Below are positions 27,053 to 35,581 of a DNA stretch of 64,000 nucleotides, one piece after another. The position numbers were made by a program, and so were the translations under genes. The first letter of the stretch is position 1. Every line of letters begins with the position of its first letter. The stretch covers positions 361,425 to 425,424 of the forward strand of contig NZ_QWEG01000002.1 of NCBI RefSeq assembly GCF_003515685.1, given 5' to 3'. The notes beneath the pieces were generated by a model. That model was not told where the DNA came from and did not search any database. It saw only the letters and a program-made list of their open reading frames with translations. The DNA is from Neobacillus notoginsengisoli. GTDB lineage: Bacteria > Bacillota > Bacilli > Bacillales > Cytobacillaceae.

Positions 27053-27099
27053 GCACCCTGTAAAGCAGACACTTAATACCGCTTTACAGGGTGCTTTTT
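27053..27099 (+). terminator. Terminator after deoD
   Basis: GCACCCTGTAAAGC (27053-27066) pairs with GCTTTACAGGGTGC (27081-27094), a perfect 14-bp stem followed by TTTTT. Confidence 0.92.
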
Positions 27100-27140
27100 C
27101 ATGTAGGCTTCAGAGAGGTCCCCTCTTATTTTCCAACCAT

Positions 27141-27300
27141 TCAACCCTTCCTGGCAAAATAAAAACCTTTTAAAAGCAAAAAAAAATGGAAACCAAAGCT
27201 CCCGCATCCTAAAGTCCATCTTCTACATGTAAAAAACAATTTGATTCCTTCCAGAATCAGGGCGATACATCTACAGTGATGTACCAGAACCGTCCCCTGA
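27141..27300. repeat. Composite repeat: AT-rich block copy 3 plus variant palindrome
   Basis: 27141-27209 matches the AT-rich block (CTGGCAAAATAAAAACC to AAGCTCCCGCATCC). After ~30 nt, 27241-27300 holds the variant palindrome with GATTCCTTCCAGAATC and CAGAACCGTCCCCTGA. The same order and orientation recur at 38.3 and 62.5 kb. Confidence 0.8.
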
Positions 27301-27321
27301 ACTTAATCCTCCGTTCCTTCT

Positions 27322-27398
27322 TCATTTAGTTTTCATGACGCCTTTTGCCTTATGCCCCGCACTTTCTCCTCAATCTCTGAATTGTCTTTTTCGCATTC
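27322..27398 (-). pseudogene. C-terminal remnant of the 44226-type membrane protein gene
   Basis: The DNA aligns with the last ~75 nt of the gene at 44226-45482, including TTCATGACGCCTTTTGCCTT against TTCATGACGCCTATTGCCTT and the run giving ECEK..SEI..KV. It is frame-shifted and has no 5' part. As at the intact gene, a palindrome and an AT-rich block lie directly 3' of the stop, so gene end and repeats seem to have been copied together. The rest of 27400-27588 shows nothing I can support. Confidence 0.65.
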
Positions 27399-27588
27399 TT
27401 TCCTTCTGTGCCCGTCTTTTGATTCAAATGTACGATTCGAACTTCGGCACGAAAGGCCTCTTGGGACACAGATACCTGCTCCACTTCGGGTGTAATACAT
27501 GTGATTTTAAATACTTCACAGAATCCTTAGATGGGATATGATGGAAACAGGTGGTTATACCCCATATCTCAGAAAGGATAACAAGTGA

Positions 27589-28602
27589 ATGGCTAATATT
27601 TTTGAAAGATTGCTGCAACTTTATCAGAAGCAGAACAGTTGTGGAAAGACGCCTCTTGAGGATTTTGTGACTGAGCTATTCGTGGGGATTTTACAGATGG
27701 ATCAACTGCTGCTTGACGGTTTTGTGAATGATGTTTTGTTGATTGATGGTTCCGATTTTAAAGTCAATTCCCAAGTCCGATTTTCTCTACCATCCAATCA
27801 AAATTGTATCATCGATCTTGTTTTTGAAAATAATGATACGGTTTGCTTTTTGGAGAACAAAGTGGCCAGCGGCGAAGGACACCGACAACTGGAACGTTAT
27901 GTTTCTGTGTTAGACCGCTTAAGTAGAGATAAAGGAAAAAAGACATATCTACGGTATTGCACAAAAAATTACGATCCAAAGGCAGTTACCGGATGTTCGT
28001 TTTATCAGTTTCGCTGGCAAAGAATTTATGAATTTTTGGATAAGCAAGAGCAAACAGACATAATCATAGCATTCCTAGAACTATTAAGAGGTGAAGAAAT
28101 GGGAGGTATAAAGGATTTTAGTATCGAGGATATTGTGGTAATGAAAGGGATCCAGGACGTCTTAGCAAAAATGGACGAAGTATTGGATTTGGCCAGGGAG
28201 TCCTTCATTCAATTTTTTGGCCAACCGTACCAGCGGGATCACGAACGGCTAAAGCAGCTTCCATCCCAAAACCGCTATTCCCTCTGGACAAATACATATA
28301 GCGGCGAAGATATTGAAGTTATGATTGGCTTCGAAATGGAAAGTGTCAAAGAAACAGTTCCTCCTGTCCTCTTTGTTCAGGTCTATAGAAGAAAGGACCT
28401 TGAATTTGCAGTTAAAGTAAAATCACATTTAGAAGGAAACGGTGACAAATTCGATTTTTATCAAATTGAAAATGATGAGGTTTATGCTTGGTTTGAAACC
28501 TCGCTGCTAAACTTCTTGACTACCGATGACCAAAAAGCCGGAATGGTTAAATGGTTTTTAGCGAAGATGGAAAAAGCACACAGGATTATTGATAGTTTAT
28601 AA
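27589..28602 (+). CDS. PD-(D/E)XK nuclease superfamily protein
   Basis: 337-aa protein whose N-terminal ~120 residues carry a complete PD-(D/E)XK core: E29 (FVTELF), D76 (CIIDLVFE) and E89-N90-K91 (CFLENKV). This matches the nuclease-superfamily group that appears in restriction-like and uncharacterised defence genes. The C-terminal ~180 residues are unassigned. GAAAGGATAAC precedes the ATG. It stands alone, with a terminator after it; a defence role is possible but there is no partner gene beside it. Confidence 0.75.
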   Translation: MANIFERLLQLYQKQNSCGKTPLEDFVTELFVGILQMDQLLLDGFVNDVLLIDGSDFKVNSQVRFSLPSNQNCIIDLVFENNDTVCFLENKVASGEGHRQLERYVSVLDRLSRDKGKKTYLRYCTKNYDPKAVTGCSFYQFRWQRIYEFLDKQEQTDIIIAFLELLRGEEMGGIKDFSIEDIVVMKGIQDVLAKMDEVLDLARESFIQFFGQPYQRDHERLKQLPSQNRYSLWTNTYSGEDIEVMIGFEMESVKETVPPVLFVQVYRRKDLEFAVKVKSHLEGNGDKFDFYQIENDEVYAWFETSLLNFLTTDDQKAGMVKWFLAKMEKAHRIIDSL

Positions 28603-28701
28603 TTTTGCAAACTTCATGTGGTATCGGTTCATATTTATCTACTCTTATATGCATTTTGACCGAAAGGCTTTCGACCAAAGAGTAACAGGCTCAAACATCA
28701 A

Positions 28702-28731
28702 AAAACCCCATCCTTTTAAAGATGGGGTTTT
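28702..28731. terminator. Bidirectional terminator between convergent genes
   Basis: AAAACCCCATC (28702-28712) and GATGGGGTTTT (28721-28731) with an 8-nt loop serve the plus-strand nuclease-like gene and the minus-strand PTS operon. Confidence 0.92.
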
Positions 28732-28742
28732 CAAAACCACTC

Positions 28743-30379
28743 CTATTCCATATCAAGCGCATCCTTCACTTGAGCAGCCAGTGTGATGACGTGTGCTCCA
28801 TAGATGATTTGCAGTGACTTGCCGCTTCGGACAACGCCTTTGGCATCGAGGTCGTTTACCCACTTTTCGTCACCTTCGACTTGGCTTTCGTCTTTTACTT
28901 CAACTCTCAGTCGAGTCGCGCAATTGGTGATATAGTTGATGTTTTCTTTGCCGCCCAGAGCATCAATGATCCCTTGAATTTGTGCTTTGTGCACAGGCTC
29001 ATCCGCTACAGCAGCTTCCTTCTGCGTAATATAATCTATTTTCGTATAAAGCTTGAGTGCATCCTTGCTGTCTTCACGGCCGGGGGTTTTGATATTGAAT
29101 TGAATTTCAATATGGCCCAGCGGAAGGCGAAGTAATAGGCCGCAAAGTAAGCCGGGATTAAAAACAGAAGCGATAAGGCATGGACCTTGTCCGTCTGAAG
29201 CAGGTTCGGGAACATGTCCCGGACGGCCGTCCCGATAATTGAGACATTCAGTATTTCCGTGAGTACATAGGATAGGCCGGATAATGGTACGTGAATTAGG
29301 AAAAAAAGCAGTGGCTGAACAAACAAGAACGTATATTCAATCGGCTCCGTCACCCCGATCAGCACGGCGGTCAGAATGGCGGGAACTAGTAAACTAGCAA
29401 CCTTTTTACGATTTTCCTTCTTCGCTGTCAGGTACATGGCCAATGCGGCACCAGGTAATCCTCCAAAGTGGAATAGGACACGGCCAGTGGTAAAGTTCCG
29501 GACAATATAACTTGTTTCCTCCGGCGATCCCATCTGGGCCAACATAACGTTCCGGACGCCTTCGTAAAGAGTCCCGTCAACCATCATTGTCCCGCCTACC
29601 GATGTATATTCAATCGGGAAAGCAATCAGATGGTGAATTCCGATTGGCAGTAAGGCACGATCCAATGCACCAAATACGAATGTACCGATCAGTCCGCTGG
29701 CGGTAATAAAGTGGCTGAGCCCCGCAAGGCCAAGACCAATCGTTGGCCATGCATAATAAAGGATTATTCCGACAGGCACAACAACGATAAAGTTAAGAAT
29801 TTGAACATAACGCGGCCCGGAAAAGAAAGACAAAGCGTTCGGCAACTGCTTGTCACAATACCTATTATGGAAGAAACTCGCCACTGCACCCGCAATCAGC
29901 CCAGAAAAAATCCCCATATTATAACTGAAAATCCCCAAGTTATGCCCAAACAAAGAGTTGAAATTTTTTGCATCTAGCTCGGAATAGCCGTTTTTCATCA
30001 ACGCTTCAATCGTTGTCGTATCCGGTGTTAAATTGTTGATGGACATCATCGTGTTAATAACCGTGTTGATTCCAAGAAAGAGGACAAGTCCTCCCAGCGC
30101 GGACCAGCCTTTTTCCTTCTTCGCCAGCCCAAAGGCAATACCGACAGCAAAGAATACTGGCAAAAACCTCATAACCATAAAACCCAAGCTATTGATTACC
30201 ACAAAGAAGCTATGGACGAGGTTGCCTTCCTTAATCAGCCAGCCCAAATGTAAAGCGTTTACATTTTCGATGTTGGCAAAAGCAGCTCCCACCCCTATAA
30301 AGATTCCCGCTACAACCAGCAGAATAACTGGTATCATCATTGACCCGGCAAATACTTGAATTTTAGCTTTCATGACCAT
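28743..30379 (-). pseudogene. PTS glucose/glucosamine-type IICB gene split by a 5-bp duplication
   Basis: A 447-codon frame from 30379 encodes the membrane EIIC (GVTEPIEYTFLFVQPLLFF, LDRALLPIGIHHLIAFPIEY) and then runs into FNSISKPPAVK and a stop at 29036. The expected continuation FNIKTPGREDSKDALKLYTK is in another frame and leads to the EIIB domain with its phospho-Cys in TNCATRLRVEV, ending at 28743. The cause is visible: GAATT is duplicated in tandem at 29097-29106; removing one copy restores one ~544-aa IICB protein. No EIIA is present, so a general IIA-Glc would be needed. As it stands EIIC and EIIB are uncoupled, unless EIIB starts again at the GTG near 28994. Confidence 0.88.
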
Positions 30380-30449
30380 ACACCCTTTTTTTGTATAGAT
30401 TATTTATCTATGAACATAATCTAAAGGAGGCCGATGCGATGCTGCTTTT

Positions 30450-31853
30450 CTATGACGCCAGTAATCGAAGCGCTTCGCAATAGATGATGATTGCTTTATA
30501 AAAAGTTTCTATACGGATACATTCATTTGGCTTATGAGTGTTTGGGCAGTCTCCCTCGAAAGTTGGCCCAAAAGCTACGCCATTTTCGAGTGCCCTTGCA
30601 TAAGAGATGCCGCCTTTTGTCAGGCAATGAGCATTTTCGCCAGTCACCTCTTCGTACGCCTTTTTCAAAACTCCAATCAACTCGGAACCCGGATCGACAT
30701 AGAGATGCTCTTTCGTCTTTTCAATAGATAATGAGAGTCTGTTTCGGCTACTGAAAGTTTCGAGCGTTTCCAAGGCCGAATGAAAGGTCTGCCCTTTTGG
30801 GAATCGATAATCAAAGGCAATTTCAAAGGTGTTTCCATCATAGGCCACAAAAGGAATCCCGAAAGTAGATAGGCCCATTTTCGGATCTTCCAAAAACAAT
30901 CCGATTTTTTTGCCGAAAACATCATCCAAAAGAAAACTTTCCGTCAATCTAGTAAACTTGCTGCTGTTTTCATTGAGACCTTCCACCCCTATGAAATCGT
31001 TGGCAAACTTATAGAAAGCATTTTTTCCCTTGTGGGGATTTCGGGATAATGTTTTTTCTCCTCGATAGAGAGCGGTAACCTCCTTACCGGAGATCGTTAC
31101 CTGGTCCGCTCCCTGAAGCAGTGAAACCAATTCATCCGGCTTTTGGCTAAAAAATTTTGCCGTCAGTGACTCACATATAAAACCGTACTGCTTTTCACTT
31201 TTAATAACCAGTAGAGTATGGACTGCCACGTCTGTACGAACATCGCCGCCATAGAAAGACATCGTCCCCTGGATGACTCCTTTTTCGCCGTTTACGATCG
31301 GAAAATCGCCATCCGGAGAAAAGGCCATTACAGGCTGGGGGTTGTAGCGGAAATAATGGTCCATACATTCCCAGGTGGTTTCTTCGGCACCTCCCACGAT
31401 GAGCCGGATTTTTCTTTTTAGAGGAATCTGCAAATCCCGCAAAATTTTCATCGCGTAATAGGCTGCGAGGAGAGGAGCCTTGTCATCATTGACGCCCCTG
31501 CCATACAAGTGACCGTCATGATCCGTCAATGTAAACGGATCAAAAGTCCAGTCTTCAATATTTCCTTCGGGAACAATATCCAGATGTGCCAGGATTCCGA
31601 CGATTTCTTCACCTGTCCCAAGCTCGCTATGAAGCGCATACCCACCAAAGTCTTCATGGAAAAAGCCATCCCGTTCCATGATCCGGATCATTTGGTCAAA
31701 AGCTTGGCGAACACCTGAACCGAATGGAGCAGAAGGTCCGGCCGATTTTTCGTCGTAGACGGACCGGACCGCCACCAGGTTCGCCAGATCTTCCATTATC
31801 AGTTCCTCATAATATTGCAGCTTTTCATAATAGCTTTTAACGTAAGGGTTCAA
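30450..31853 (-). CDS. M20 family dipeptidase, PepV-like
   Basis: 467-aa zinc peptidase of the M20A PepV/Xaa-His dipeptidase group. Metal-site motifs: GILAHLDIVPEG, GRGVNDDKAPLLAAYYAM (bridging Asp) and VGGAEETTWECMDHYF (catalytic Glu). The C-terminal GGISYARALENGVAFGP supplies the last His/Tyr region. It lies in the operon between the transaldolase-like gene (4-nt overlap) and the PTS gene, so it may free an amino acid from an imported conjugate or act on a peptide-like intermediate; that is inference. Confidence 0.88.
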   Translation of the reverse strand: MNPYVKSYYEKLQYYEELIMEDLANLVAVRSVYDEKSAGPSAPFGSGVRQAFDQMIRIMERDGFFHEDFGGYALHSELGTGEEIVGILAHLDIVPEGNIEDWTFDPFTLTDHDGHLYGRGVNDDKAPLLAAYYAMKILRDLQIPLKRKIRLIVGGAEETTWECMDHYFRYNPQPVMAFSPDGDFPIVNGEKGVIQGTMSFYGGDVRTDVAVHTLLVIKSEKQYGFICESLTAKFFSQKPDELVSLLQGADQVTISGKEVTALYRGEKTLSRNPHKGKNAFYKFANDFIGVEGLNENSSKFTRLTESFLLDDVFGKKIGLFLEDPKMGLSTFGIPFVAYDGNTFEIAFDYRFPKGQTFHSALETLETFSSRNRLSLSIEKTKEHLYVDPGSELIGVLKKAYEEVTGENAHCLTKGGISYARALENGVAFGPTFEGDCPNTHKPNECIRIETFYKAIIIYCEALRLLAS

Positions 31854-32506
31854 GGGGCAAGCGCCTCCCCCGTATCCAGCACTTTCTTCATGTCATCCGC
31901 AAACCGGTCCGCGCCCGAAACAGTTAATGGGTGGTGGAAGGTTTCTTCCATCAGCCGGTATGGCACTGCAATATAATCGGCAAAAAGCGTTGCGCTCTCA
32001 AGCTGATATTTCGTTCGAATACTAGCGGCAACCAACTTCGTATGATAGCCCTTTGATTCCACAATCCTAGAAATATTTCGGATCAACTCCAGTCCGTCAA
32101 CGCCGATTTCCTCGTTTCTTGCGACAAACAGAAATAAATAATCTGCGCCGGCGTTAATCGCCATCATAGCTTGGTTAATATCAAAAACCAAAGTAATGGC
32201 CGTCTTGATCCCTTTTTCTTGCATCAATCTGGCAAACTTCAGGCTTGCAGCAGAATAATTAAGTTTAATGACAATATCCTTAGAAATCTCAATTACTTTT
32301 TCAGCCTGTCGAACCAAATCCTCGTCGTCATCCGCAATTACTTCAGCTGTCAGCAAAATATTTTTGTCATGATAATCCTTTAAGAAATCATAAAAGCTGA
32401 CATTTTCCTTCAGATAGAGAGAAGGATTTGCTGTGACCCCAGCGGCGCCGACCCTGAGTGCCTGGTCAATTTCCGTGTAATTCGCTGAATCAATGAGATA
32501 TTTCAT
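31850..32506 (-). CDS. Transaldolase-like (fructose-6-phosphate aldolase type) enzyme
   Basis: 218-aa class I aldolase with the short transaldolase/FSA fold. It begins MKYLIDSANYTEIDQAL and has AAGVTANPSLYLKE. The Schiff-base Lys is probably in DIVIKLNYSAASLKF, where FSA has VKIP. Later AASIRTKYQLESA replaces the usual AASIRN segment. The unusual active-site flanks suggest a substrate other than fructose 6-phosphate. It is coupled to the peptidase gene by a 4-nt overlap. Confidence 0.85.
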   Translation of the reverse strand: MKYLIDSANYTEIDQALRVGAAGVTANPSLYLKENVSFYDFLKDYHDKNILLTAEVIADDDEDLVRQAEKVIEISKDIVIKLNYSAASLKFARLMQEKGIKTAITLVFDINQAMMAINAGADYLFLFVARNEEIGVDGLELIRNISRIVESKGYHTKLVAASIRTKYQLESATLFADYIAVPYRLMEETFHHPLTVSGADRFADDMKKVLDTGEALAP

Positions 32507-32561
32507 TACATCGTCTCTTTTCTTTTCAAAACTCCGTAAACTGATTTATTATAACGAATTT

Positions 32562-33554
32562 TCAGTTAATTATAGTTACAGGGTACCTAGAGGTGATAAA
32601 ATGCGTACTCCTGTCTTTTCCGATAATCAATAAACTGTCGGTTTTCATTTTTCCATCCAAACCCTTGGTGACGCCTCGCAGAATTTCTGAGTTGGTAATG
32701 CCAGTGGCGATGAAGATCGGCTCTTCCTCCAGAACAAGGTCATCCAGTGCCAAAATGGTATTCACAAGAATTCCTTTTTGTTCACACCGTTCTTTCTCCG
32801 TTTTAGAAATTACCTCATTTTCGGGAGTCTGCCCTTTTACCTCACTTCGGAGCAAAAGTCTCGCCTGCATGTCTCCTCCAAGAGCTTTTAATACGGCAGC
32901 GGAGATGACACCTTCCGGCGCCCCGCCAATTCCGTACATCAAATCGATGCTGCCTTTGTCCAGTGCGAGATGTAAGCTGCCAATCACGTCCCCGTCCGAA
33001 GGAGACAATACTTTGATCCCTCTTTTACGAAGACCGGCGATCACACTGGCATGCCGCGGCTTATCTAGGATCAAAATTTTTAGATCACTAGGTTCTTTGC
33101 CTAATTTATCGGCAACACGATCAATGTTTTCCTTTAGGGAACGGTTCAAATCAATCGCCCCTTTTGCCTTCGCGCCAACCATCAGCTTTTCCATGTACAT
33201 GTCCGGGGTGTTGATCAGATTTCCTTTTTGAGTGATGGCCATGACGGTCATCGCACCTGGTAGGGCTTTCGCCGACAGGGTTGTGCCTTCAATCGGATCG
33301 ACCGCAACACTGAAGGAAAACTCGGATTCTTCATTTCCAAGCACCTCTCCTTGGTAAAGCATAGGTGCTTCGTCAATTTCACCTTCGCCCGCCACTATCT
33401 GAAAACTGGCATTTTGTTCGTTTAGCCCGGAGCGAATCGCTTCCACGGCAACTCGGTCGATTTCCTCTTTATTTCCACTTCCGATTAACTCATAGGCGTT
33501 GATTGCGGCTTTTTCTGAGACATGGACAAGGGAAAAGAACAACGCTTTACTCAA
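32562..33554 (-). CDS. glpX: Class II fructose-1,6-bisphosphatase (GlpX family)
   Basis: 330 aa from TTG 33554, which follows GGAGGTGGGAAC. Signature segments: AGEGEIDEAPML, SVAVDPIEGTTLSAK, YGIGGAPEGVISAAVLKALG and GDMQARLL. GlpX enzymes remove the 1-phosphate of fructose 1,6-bisphosphate and some act on sedoheptulose bisphosphate. Here it is a member of a specialised operon with an aldolase and an epimerase, so it may dephosphorylate the operon's own sugar bisphosphate rather than serve general gluconeogenesis. Confidence 0.92.
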   Translation of the reverse strand: MSKALFFSLVHVSEKAAINAYELIGSGNKEEIDRVAVEAIRSGLNEQNASFQIVAGEGEIDEAPMLYQGEVLGNEESEFSFSVAVDPIEGTTLSAKALPGAMTVMAITQKGNLINTPDMYMEKLMVGAKAKGAIDLNRSLKENIDRVADKLGKEPSDLKILILDKPRHASVIAGLRKRGIKVLSPSDGDVIGSLHLALDKGSIDLMYGIGGAPEGVISAAVLKALGGDMQARLLLRSEVKGQTPENEVISKTEKERCEQKGILVNTILALDDLVLEEEPIFIATGITNSEILRGVTKGLDGKMKTDSLLIIGKDRSTHFITSRYPVTIIN

Positions 33555-33567
33555 GTTCCCACCTCCG

Positions 33568-34724
33568 TTACAGGCTTTTCGCCAAAATTTCCTGCATCTG
33601 TTTAGAATCTGTCAGCGGTAGGTTAAAAAACAGCTTTTCCTTTAGTTCCTGAACAAGAGCATCTTTGTCTCCCGCGAATGTAAACGGCTTGTCCAGCCCG
33701 ATTGCCCGGAGGAAGTCCTTCATCGTTTCGGATGCCAACTCCCCGAGTGATCCGGTGTCTTTTGATGGACGGTAGTTTTTTAAAATTTGAATCAAAGTTT
33801 CTATTTTATTAGGAATGGCTGTGCTTGCATGACTCAAATAATTCGGGTAAACAAGTGCCAACGTCTCGCCATGGGCCATTTTCGGGAAATAGCCATTAAT
33901 CGTTTCGGCGATTGGGTGTGGCGCCTCGGCTCCCGCATTGGAAAGGCAAATCCCAGCCAGCGTATCGGCATAGGCAAGCTTCTCTCTGAGCTCGATATTT
34001 TCAGGGTCTTCAAGTACAAGCGGAAGAGTCTCGACAATGATTGAAATGGCCTGTAAAGATAGAGTTTCCGTCAGCATGTTGGCTCTTGGATTAAAATAGC
34101 TTTCCATCGCGTGGCACATGGCATCAAACCCAGTAACAGCAGTGGTGGTTTGCGGAACCGTCCGCATGAAGTCCGGATCAACAAACGACTCTTTTGGAAA
34201 AAGGCATGAATGGAAAAGAGTCAATTTCTCTTTATTAATGCTGTCCGAAATCACAGATGCCTGTGTAACATGGGAACCCGTTCCGGATGTTGTTGTTACT
34301 GCAAGTACCGGGAGAGCCTCAGCCCTTATCTCGTCGGAGAAGGGATTTGCAAATTTTTCAAAACAATCCTTCCAAGAGAAATGCTCGTTTTTTGCCCTCA
34401 AGGCAACCGCTTTTGCCGTATCCAAGCGGAGCCGCCACCATAGGCAACAATAAAATCGACTTGTTCTTCAATGGCGAGTTTTTGAGCGGCTTCGACCATG
34501 TCAGTGGTCGGATTCGGCTGGACCCCCTCAAAAACGACATACTTTACTCCGTTGTTCTCCAGGCTCTCGGTGAGATCCCTAAAGTATTCTTCACGTTTAC
34601 TGTTTTTTACAGAAGCTCGGACAATCAGGCATTTTTCCCCGTAACCTTTGGCTGCTTTTCCGATTTCCTTTCTTATTCCGCATCCAAAATGAACCTTCGC
34701 TGGTGAGTAAAATGAAAACTTCAT
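33568..34724 (-). pseudogene. Iron-containing alcohol dehydrogenase broken by a 1-nt deletion
   Basis: The 5' frame (34724-34398) encodes the Rossmann half: VHFGCGIRKEIG to DFIVAYGGGSAWIRQKR. The family sequence GGGSALDTAKAVA is expected there; LDTAKAVALRAKNEHFSW follows at once in the -1 frame, which runs to 33568 with TTTSGTGSHVTQASV, GFDAMCHAMESYF and the metal-binding NAGAEAPHPIAETINGYF and MAHGETLALVYP. GCTTGGATACG needs one extra T to restore a ~385-aa enzyme. Such enzymes reduce ketones and aldehydes (for example dihydroxyacetone or lactaldehyde) with NAD(P)H. The operon is otherwise well kept, so a sequencing error is possible. Confidence 0.88.
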
Positions 34725-34762
34725 GCCGTTCCCCCTCTCGTTTAATCCCGGAATAAGGCGGT

Positions 34763-35482
34763 TTATTCACCGAAGTATTTGATACTTGCTTTGTCGATGG
34801 CTTCACGGCATGCTTTTACGCCGGCTGTAATTCCCTCGGGATATTTGAAAATGCCGGAAGAAAGGATGATAACATCGGGTTCGGCCGCAACCATCAGGTC
34901 CAGGTTGTCATGTCGTAGTCCGCCGTCTACGGCGAGTTCACATTTCGGATTCATTTCATTGATCAGCGCACGAGCTCTTTTGACAAGGTCCAGGGAACTC
35001 CTTCTCCAGCCCCAGTTGTCTTTACCGTCTGTTTCATCAACACCATGAACGACAATATGGAGGCGGTCGATGTCATAAATCGCTTCCTCTACAAAGGATA
35101 ATGGTGTATAGCAGCCAATAGTGAGCCCGATCTTCAAACCAAACTCCCGGCAATAGTGAATAATATAAGCAAGCGGGGCACCCAGAAATTGCTCCGCTGG
35201 AATGATCAGCATATTCGCGCCTGCAGCGGCAATTTTCTCGATAAACAGCCGGTCGCATTCACGTGTATAGATATGGCATTCAATTGGTTTATCAGTAACT
35301 GGACGGATGCCCTCAATAATCTGGTGGCCACCCATCAGCTGCATATTTCTCAGGTCATACATATCCGCAGCGTCGGAATGGATGTAGTCGGCGCCGGCCT
35401 CGCTTGCTTCCTTGACGATATCAGCGATATGGCCATAGTCGACATGGGCAAGCCCTGCGGCAATCTTAATATACTTTTTCAT
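34763..35482 (-). CDS. Ribulose-phosphate 3-epimerase family protein
   Basis: 239 aa from ATG 35482, which follows GAGGGGG; a longer frame to 35542 has no RBS. A TIM-barrel of the RPE superfamily is indicated by DYIHSDAADMYD, KPIECHIYT, LHIVVHGVD and AVDGGLRHDNLDLM with the catalytic Asp. It lacks the SILSADF start of housekeeping Rpe and has its own NWGWRRSSLDLV segment, so it is likely a specialised epimerase (for example of an allulose- or tagatose-type sugar phosphate) or aldolase. It sits directly after the beta-lyase gene. Confidence 0.82.
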   Translation of the reverse strand: MKKYIKIAAGLAHVDYGHIADIVKEASEAGADYIHSDAADMYDLRNMQLMGGHQIIEGIRPVTDKPIECHIYTRECDRLFIEKIAAAGANMLIIPAEQFLGAPLAYIIHYCREFGLKIGLTIGCYTPLSFVEEAIYDIDRLHIVVHGVDETDGKDNWGWRRSSLDLVKRARALINEMNPKCELAVDGGLRHDNLDLMVAAEPDVIILSSGIFKYPEGITAGVKACREAIDKASIKYFGE

Positions 35483-35581
35483 ATTCGCATCCCCCTCTAT
35501 TAATTTTGAGAAAAGAGTATTTTTCCATGTTCCAAAAGGCAAAAGGTGATACCTGGGACTCGCCTTTAGGAGGGAAATTCT

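Noticed and set aside
28743..30379. Programmed frameshift between PTS EIIC and EIIB
   Set aside because: No slippery heptamer is at the junction; the shift is explained exactly by a 5-bp duplication, and fused IICB proteins of this type are normally in one frame.
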